17,090 nt of DNA, taken from CAZAKZ01 sp964485695 (lineage in GTDB: Bacteria; Planctomycetota; JAFGQW01). The position numbers and the translations under genes are program-made. Shown piece after piece: positions 14,289 to 17,090 of the stretch. The notes below the pieces were generated by a model. It was not told the origin of the DNA and did not search any database. It was given only the letters and a program-made list of their open reading frames with translations. The stretch lies in NCBI GenBank assembly GCA_964485695.1, contig CAZAKZ010000121.1, positions 1 to 17,090 of the forward strand. Direction: 5' to 3'. Every line of letters begins with the position of its first letter. The first letter of the stretch is position 1.

Positions 14289-15206
14289 CTACGAGAGGTT
14301 GATCAGCACCAGGGCCGCCACGGTGGCGATCACCGCCGCCAGTTCTTTCGGAGTGAGTTTCTCCTTGAAGAAAATCAGGCCGGCGGCGTTGAGGATGACG
14401 ATGGTGCCGGCGCCGTACGCCGGAAAGGCGACGGCGGCGGGAACGGAGTCCAGGGCCAGGATCAGGAAGTAGGAGCAGAAGAAATTGGGCACTCCCACCG
14501 CCAGGCCCGTGACCAGGTCGCGGCGTCGGACCGGAAGCTTCTTCCGCAGGGTCACAGCCAGGCTGAGGACCAGGGCAACAGAAAAGGTGATGAGGAGGAA
14601 CAGGGACTTGGAGTCCTGCAGCCCGTACTTCTGGTATCCCTTGTTACTGAACTCCGCCAGGCCGCCGAGGACAAACAGCAGGAGCAGCGCTGGCCGGACC
14701 GCGGTTCCGAGAGTCCCTCGGGTCGGCCAGTTGACCAGGGCGATGGAGCCGACAGCCAGGGCCATACCGCACCACTGGACGAGGGTGGGATGCTCCCGCC
14801 ACAGGACCAGGGACAGGGACATGGGCACCAGGATGCCCAGTTTGATGAAGGCTCCGGCCAGGCCGACACCGTGGTTCCGGACGCTGATCTGGTAGTAGAT
14901 GAAGGAGAGGAAGAAGAAGACCCCGGCCCCCAGGCCCACGGCCACGGCCCAGATCCGGCTCGCCGCAGGGGAGAGGCGACTCCCTGAGCCCGCCAGGGCC
15001 CGCCCGATTTCGTCCAGGCCCGCGGAGAGGGACCCCTCGCCCGGCCCCGACGCATCCTGGACCGACACGAGGAGCGCGCCCACCACGCACGCGACCAGGT
15101 AGTTGGCGCTGGTCACGGCGTAACGATTCATGCCCGCGGTCTCGCTGTGCTTGAAGACCAGAGCGATGGCGGCGCTGCACAGCACGGCCAGGAGAAGAAA
15201 GGCCAT
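14289..15206 (-). CDS. EamA/DMT-family permease
   Basis: This 305-residue integral membrane protein has about ten hydrophobic helices in two halves, the duplicated architecture of the drug/metabolite transporter superfamily. The first half ends with the helix MALAVGSIALVNW and the second with ELAAVIATVAALVLINL, the typical last helix of each EamA repeat. The segment FFFLSFIYYQISVRNHGVGL resembles the usual third-to-fourth helix region. A long polar insert (about 50-82, SVQDASGPGEGSLS onward) separates the second and third helices. Such proteins export or import small metabolites; the substrate cannot be inferred. The ATG is 14 bases downstream of the epimerase stop, so co-transcription with it is very likely. 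Confidence 0.9.
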   Translation of the reverse strand: MAFLLLAVLCSAAIALVFKHSETAGMNRYAVTSANYLVACVVGALLVSVQDASGPGEGSLSAGLDEIGRALAGSGSRLSPAASRIWAVAVGLGAGVFFFLSFIYYQISVRNHGVGLAGAFIKLGILVPMSLSLVLWREHPTLVQWCGMALAVGSIALVNWPTRGTLGTAVRPALLLLFVLGGLAEFSNKGYQKYGLQDSKSLFLLITFSVALVLSLAVTLRKKLPVRRRDLVTGLAVGVPNFFCSYFLILALDSVPAAVAFPAYGAGTIVILNAAGLIFFKEKLTPKELAAVIATVAALVLINLS

Positions 15207-15220
15207 GATCGGGCGTTTCC

Positions 15221-16183
15221 TTACCCACTACCCCGTAGCGAATCGTAACTCGTCCGGCGATCCCGGCGTCGAGCGAGCTCGCTCGAGTACCGCCTGCCGA
15301 GGTCGTCTGCGTGGTCGTTCATCCACTGCGTGAGTCGGGTATTCCCGGCCGGCGGAGAGTCCGTGAACAGGCGGTTCTCCATCAGGCCTCGAATTTCCTC
15401 GGGCGTGATCACGACGTCGCCCACGACTCGCCCCACTGCCTTGCCGACCAGGAGGCCCAGCCAGGGGGGAACGCGGATCGTCGGCCTCCGCTTCCCGATG
15501 GCGCGTCCGACGGCCTGGACGAGCTCCTTGAACGCGAAGGTCTCGGGCCCGATGGCATCGACCGTGACGTCGTCCAGGCGCGCACCCAGCTCCACCGCCA
15601 GGGCGGCAAGGTCATCCACGTAGATCGGCTGGATCCTGTATTTCCCGTCCCCGAAGAGACCGAACACCGGAAACCGCCGCAGCATCCAGGCGATGTTGTT
15701 CACGAGGATATCCTCTCTTCCGAACAGCACCGTGGGACGCAGGATTCCGTACGAAATCCCGGACTCTCTCACCGCCGTCTCCAGCCTCGCCTTTCCCCTG
15801 AAGTAGGGCAGGTCCGAGTCTTCCGACGGATTCGTGATGCTCACGTGGACCACGCGCTTCACGCCGGCCCGCTTCGCCGCCTCGAGCAACGTCAGGGTAT
15901 TCTTGACCGCCTGGCTGTGGTTGAAATCCGTGTGATCGAACCGCACCCAGTAGGTGTTATAGAGGACGTCAGTTCCCTCCAGCGAGGCCGCCAGCGCGTC
16001 GGGGTTATCGAAGTTGTAGGGGTGGATCTCCACCGCGTCGCCGAACGGATTCTCCCGGTCCACCGAGTTCGTCAGCGTCCGCAGTTGGTGTCCCTGCTCC
16101 AGGAGCCGTGCGGCGATGTATTTGCCCGAGTAGCCGAAGGCGCCCGTGACCACGTGAACGGCCTTCCCGGCCGGAGTCGTCAT
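15221..16183 (-). CDS. NAD(P)-dependent epimerase/dehydratase-like protein (atypical SDR)
   Basis: This 320-residue Rossmann protein has the extended/atypical SDR signature TGAFGYSGKYIA (13-24), an early beta strand ending TLTNS, Ser115 (VHVSITNPS) and the catalytic pair Tyr127-x-x-x-Lys131 (YFRGK). The motif GISYGILRPTVLFG (142-155) is typical of NmrA/complex-I NDUFA9-like SDRs, as is the C-terminal substrate half with PIYVDDLAALAVEL. It probably acts on, or senses, NAD(P)H with a sugar or quinone-type partner; the exact reaction is not evident. Its ATG overlaps the stop of the upstream gene by four bases (ATGA), with AAGGAGG 7 bases away, so translation is coupled. It is the second gene of the operon ending at 13620. 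Confidence 0.9.
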   Translation of the reverse strand: MTTPAGKAVHVVTGAFGYSGKYIAARLLEQGHQLRTLTNSVDRENPFGDAVEIHPYNFDNPDALAASLEGTDVLYNTYWVRFDHTDFNHSQAVKNTLTLLEAAKRAGVKRVVHVSITNPSEDSDLPYFRGKARLETAVRESGISYGILRPTVLFGREDILVNNIAWMLRRFPVFGLFGDGKYRIQPIYVDDLAALAVELGARLDDVTVDAIGPETFAFKELVQAVGRAIGKRRPTIRVPPWLGLLVGKAVGRVVGDVVITPEEIRGLMENRLFTDSPPAGNTRLTQWMNDHADDLGRRYSSELARRRDRRTSYDSLRGSG

Positions 16184-16824
16184 GTGTCAGCCTCCTTGAT
16201 CCATGGTGGTGTATTCCCCAGATACCCGGCCGCCAGGGCAAGCCCGCCATGCCTCTGGGAGACGAAAAAGTCGTTGGGAATGCCCTCGTAGAGCTGTGTC
16301 ACTTCATCCGGGAGCCAGGCCATATCAAATTTCCAGCGCTTGTCCGATCTGTCGAACTGACCCTCCCAGGGTTGCCCGTCCTGGACCTCGTTCGTGAGGA
16401 ATGATCCAGCGTCTACAGTGAGTCGGCCGAATGCCTCGACGACAGTCCAGAGGGCGGACGACACCCCTTCGATGTAGCGACAGTCGTCGTCTATGAATTC
16501 CATGATCTCATCAGAATGAAAGAGCAGCTCGAGCTCGAGCCAGTCGGTCCCCAGCTCCGGGAACTCTGACGAGCTCCAGACAGAAGTCAACGGCGCTGCT
16601 CGAAGCGTCAGGCCGTGGCAGGCGATCATCCCCCACGTACAGTCAATACTGATGTAGTCGAGTTCGTTGTCAGGGGGCTCCGAGGCGATCTTGGAAGCCC
16701 AACGGTCGAGCGCAGAAGAATTGAAACCGAAACGCCCAATGGCGGACAGGTACCTCTCCATGTACGGACGGAGGTTTTGATCCTTGATCTGTACGTAGGT
16801 CTGAACGCTGTGGAACTCCGGCAT
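16180..16824 (-). CDS. Hypothetical protein, acidic, no recognised domain
   Basis: This 214-residue soluble protein has no signal peptide and no membrane segment. It is acidic and aromatic-rich in the middle (TDWLELELLFHSDEIMEFID) and I can assign no motif or family. Its GC content (about 53-58% in sampled lines) is clearly below the about 70% of the epimerase gene it overlaps, which suggests more recent acquisition. The ATG at 16824 has no good Shine-Dalgarno (upstream GGCCTGCTCATAATA), so the start is uncertain; the next in-frame Met is at residue 21. The four-base overlap with the next gene argues that it is truly translated. A function in stress or immunity would be a guess, and I do not make it. 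Confidence 0.7.
   Translation of the reverse strand: MPEFHSVQTYVQIKDQNLRPYMERYLSAIGRFGFNSSALDRWASKIASEPPDNELDYISIDCTWGMIACHGLTLRAAPLTSVWSSSEFPELGTDWLELELLFHSDEIMEFIDDDCRYIEGVSSALWTVVEAFGRLTVDAGSFLTNEVQDGQPWEGQFDRSDKRWKFDMAWLPDEVTQLYEGIPNDFFVSQRHGGLALAAGYLGNTPPWIKEADT
16191..16197 (-). promoter_or_regulatory. Strong Shine-Dalgarno inside the upstream gene
   Basis: The minus strand reads AAGGAGG, 7 bases before the epimerase ATG at 16183. It lies inside the last codons of the preceding gene and supports translational coupling. Confidence 0.7.
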
Positions 16825-17090
16825 TATTATGAGCAGGCCAACAAATTTGCTACAACGGTGAAGACACGCTCGCGGATCAAACGGAATCGTATGAATAACC
16901 CGTCCACAGGGGGGGTATTGCGAGAATCATACCACGTTCTCCGGGCGTGGACCCAAAGAGGTTCTACCGATCCGGCGTCCATCTCCTGTTCGATTTCACT
17001 GGGGGTGAATGAGCCAGAACGGGCTCATTCACCCACCATGAAGCACTTGAACTAAACCGCTTCGCGGTAGCCTGACGGCAGCCTATCTTC
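16825..17090. other. Intergenic region with a perfect inverted repeat, no supported gene
   Basis: The frames crossing this stretch read as compositional noise. It holds a perfect 13-bp inverted repeat at 17003-17015/17022-17034 and a 5-bp ACCGC/GCGGT hairpin at 17056-17068. It presumably includes the promoter of the operon running to 13620, but I could not pick out a -35/-10 pair with confidence. The window ends here, so a neighbouring gene may begin just beyond. Confidence 0.5.
17003..17034. repeat. Perfect 13-bp inverted repeat
   Basis: GGGTGAATGAGCC at 17003-17015 is repeated inverted at 17022-17034 around AGAACG. No T-run follows on either strand, so it is not a classic intrinsic terminator. 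It could be a weak terminator, an operator, or the remnant of a mobile element end. Confidence 0.7.

Noticed and set aside
15311..16291. 326-residue plus-strand frame across the epimerase
   Set aside because: It is a shadow of the SDR, which shows TGxxGxxG and YxxxK.
17040..17090. CCGCTTCGCGG hairpin reminiscent of an integron attC site
   Set aside because: No RYYYAAC / GTTRRRY pair is visible and the window ends before a second half could be seen.

Overview
The window looks like a high-GC (roughly two thirds G+C in most genes) bacterial chromosome fragment with ordinary Shine-Dalgarno signals. It has 12 protein genes, one of them broken by a frameshift, plus one 56-residue membrane-protein candidate and one candidate structured RNA. 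The secreted subtilase ends in a small beta-rich domain that I associate from memory with exported proteins of Planctomycetota. That phylum is my best guess (about 50%), with Acidobacteriota or another high-GC Gram-negative lineage as the alternative. There is no rRNA, tRNA, CRISPR array, phage gene or recognisable transposase.

Layout. 1-207 is a hairpin-rich leader. 208-4200 (+) is a large secreted S8 subtilisin-like protease with a duplicated pro-region and a C-terminal Ig/TIG-type tail, closed by a strong hairpin shared with the converging operon. 6060-4276 (-) is a two-gene unit: a D-2-hydroxyacid dehydrogenase (glyoxylate/hydroxypyruvate reductase type) followed by a calcineurin-like phosphoesterase. 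6288-6458 (+) is a short single-pass membrane protein. 6459-6906 has no convincing protein gene. It is AT-richer than its surroundings and holds two strong minus-strand terminators with a highly self-complementary stretch between them, which I read as a candidate non-coding RNA. 8067-6907 (-) is an M20 amidohydrolase.

8232-10782 (+) is a tight pair: an exported protein I do not recognise and a membrane-anchored spermidine-synthase-like protein. 11302-10756 (-) is a Uma2-type PD-(D/E)XK nuclease gene broken by a one-base frameshift. 11433-12059 (+) is a lipoprotein. 13528-12068 (-) is an exported kelch-repeat protein. 16824-13620 (-) is a probable four-gene operon: an unrecognised protein of lower GC, an NAD(P)-dependent epimerase-like SDR, a DMT/EamA permease, and a Rossmann-fold protein with a cysteine cluster. 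16825-17090 contains no gene I can support but carries a perfect 13-bp inverted repeat.

Most of the window is metabolic and envelope housekeeping, without an obvious defence or mobile system. The points most worth a second look are the candidate RNA at about 6498-6760, the small membrane protein, the one-base lesion in the Uma2 gene, the cysteine-bearing Rossmann protein in its four-gene operon, and a possible shared domain in the protease and the kelch protein.
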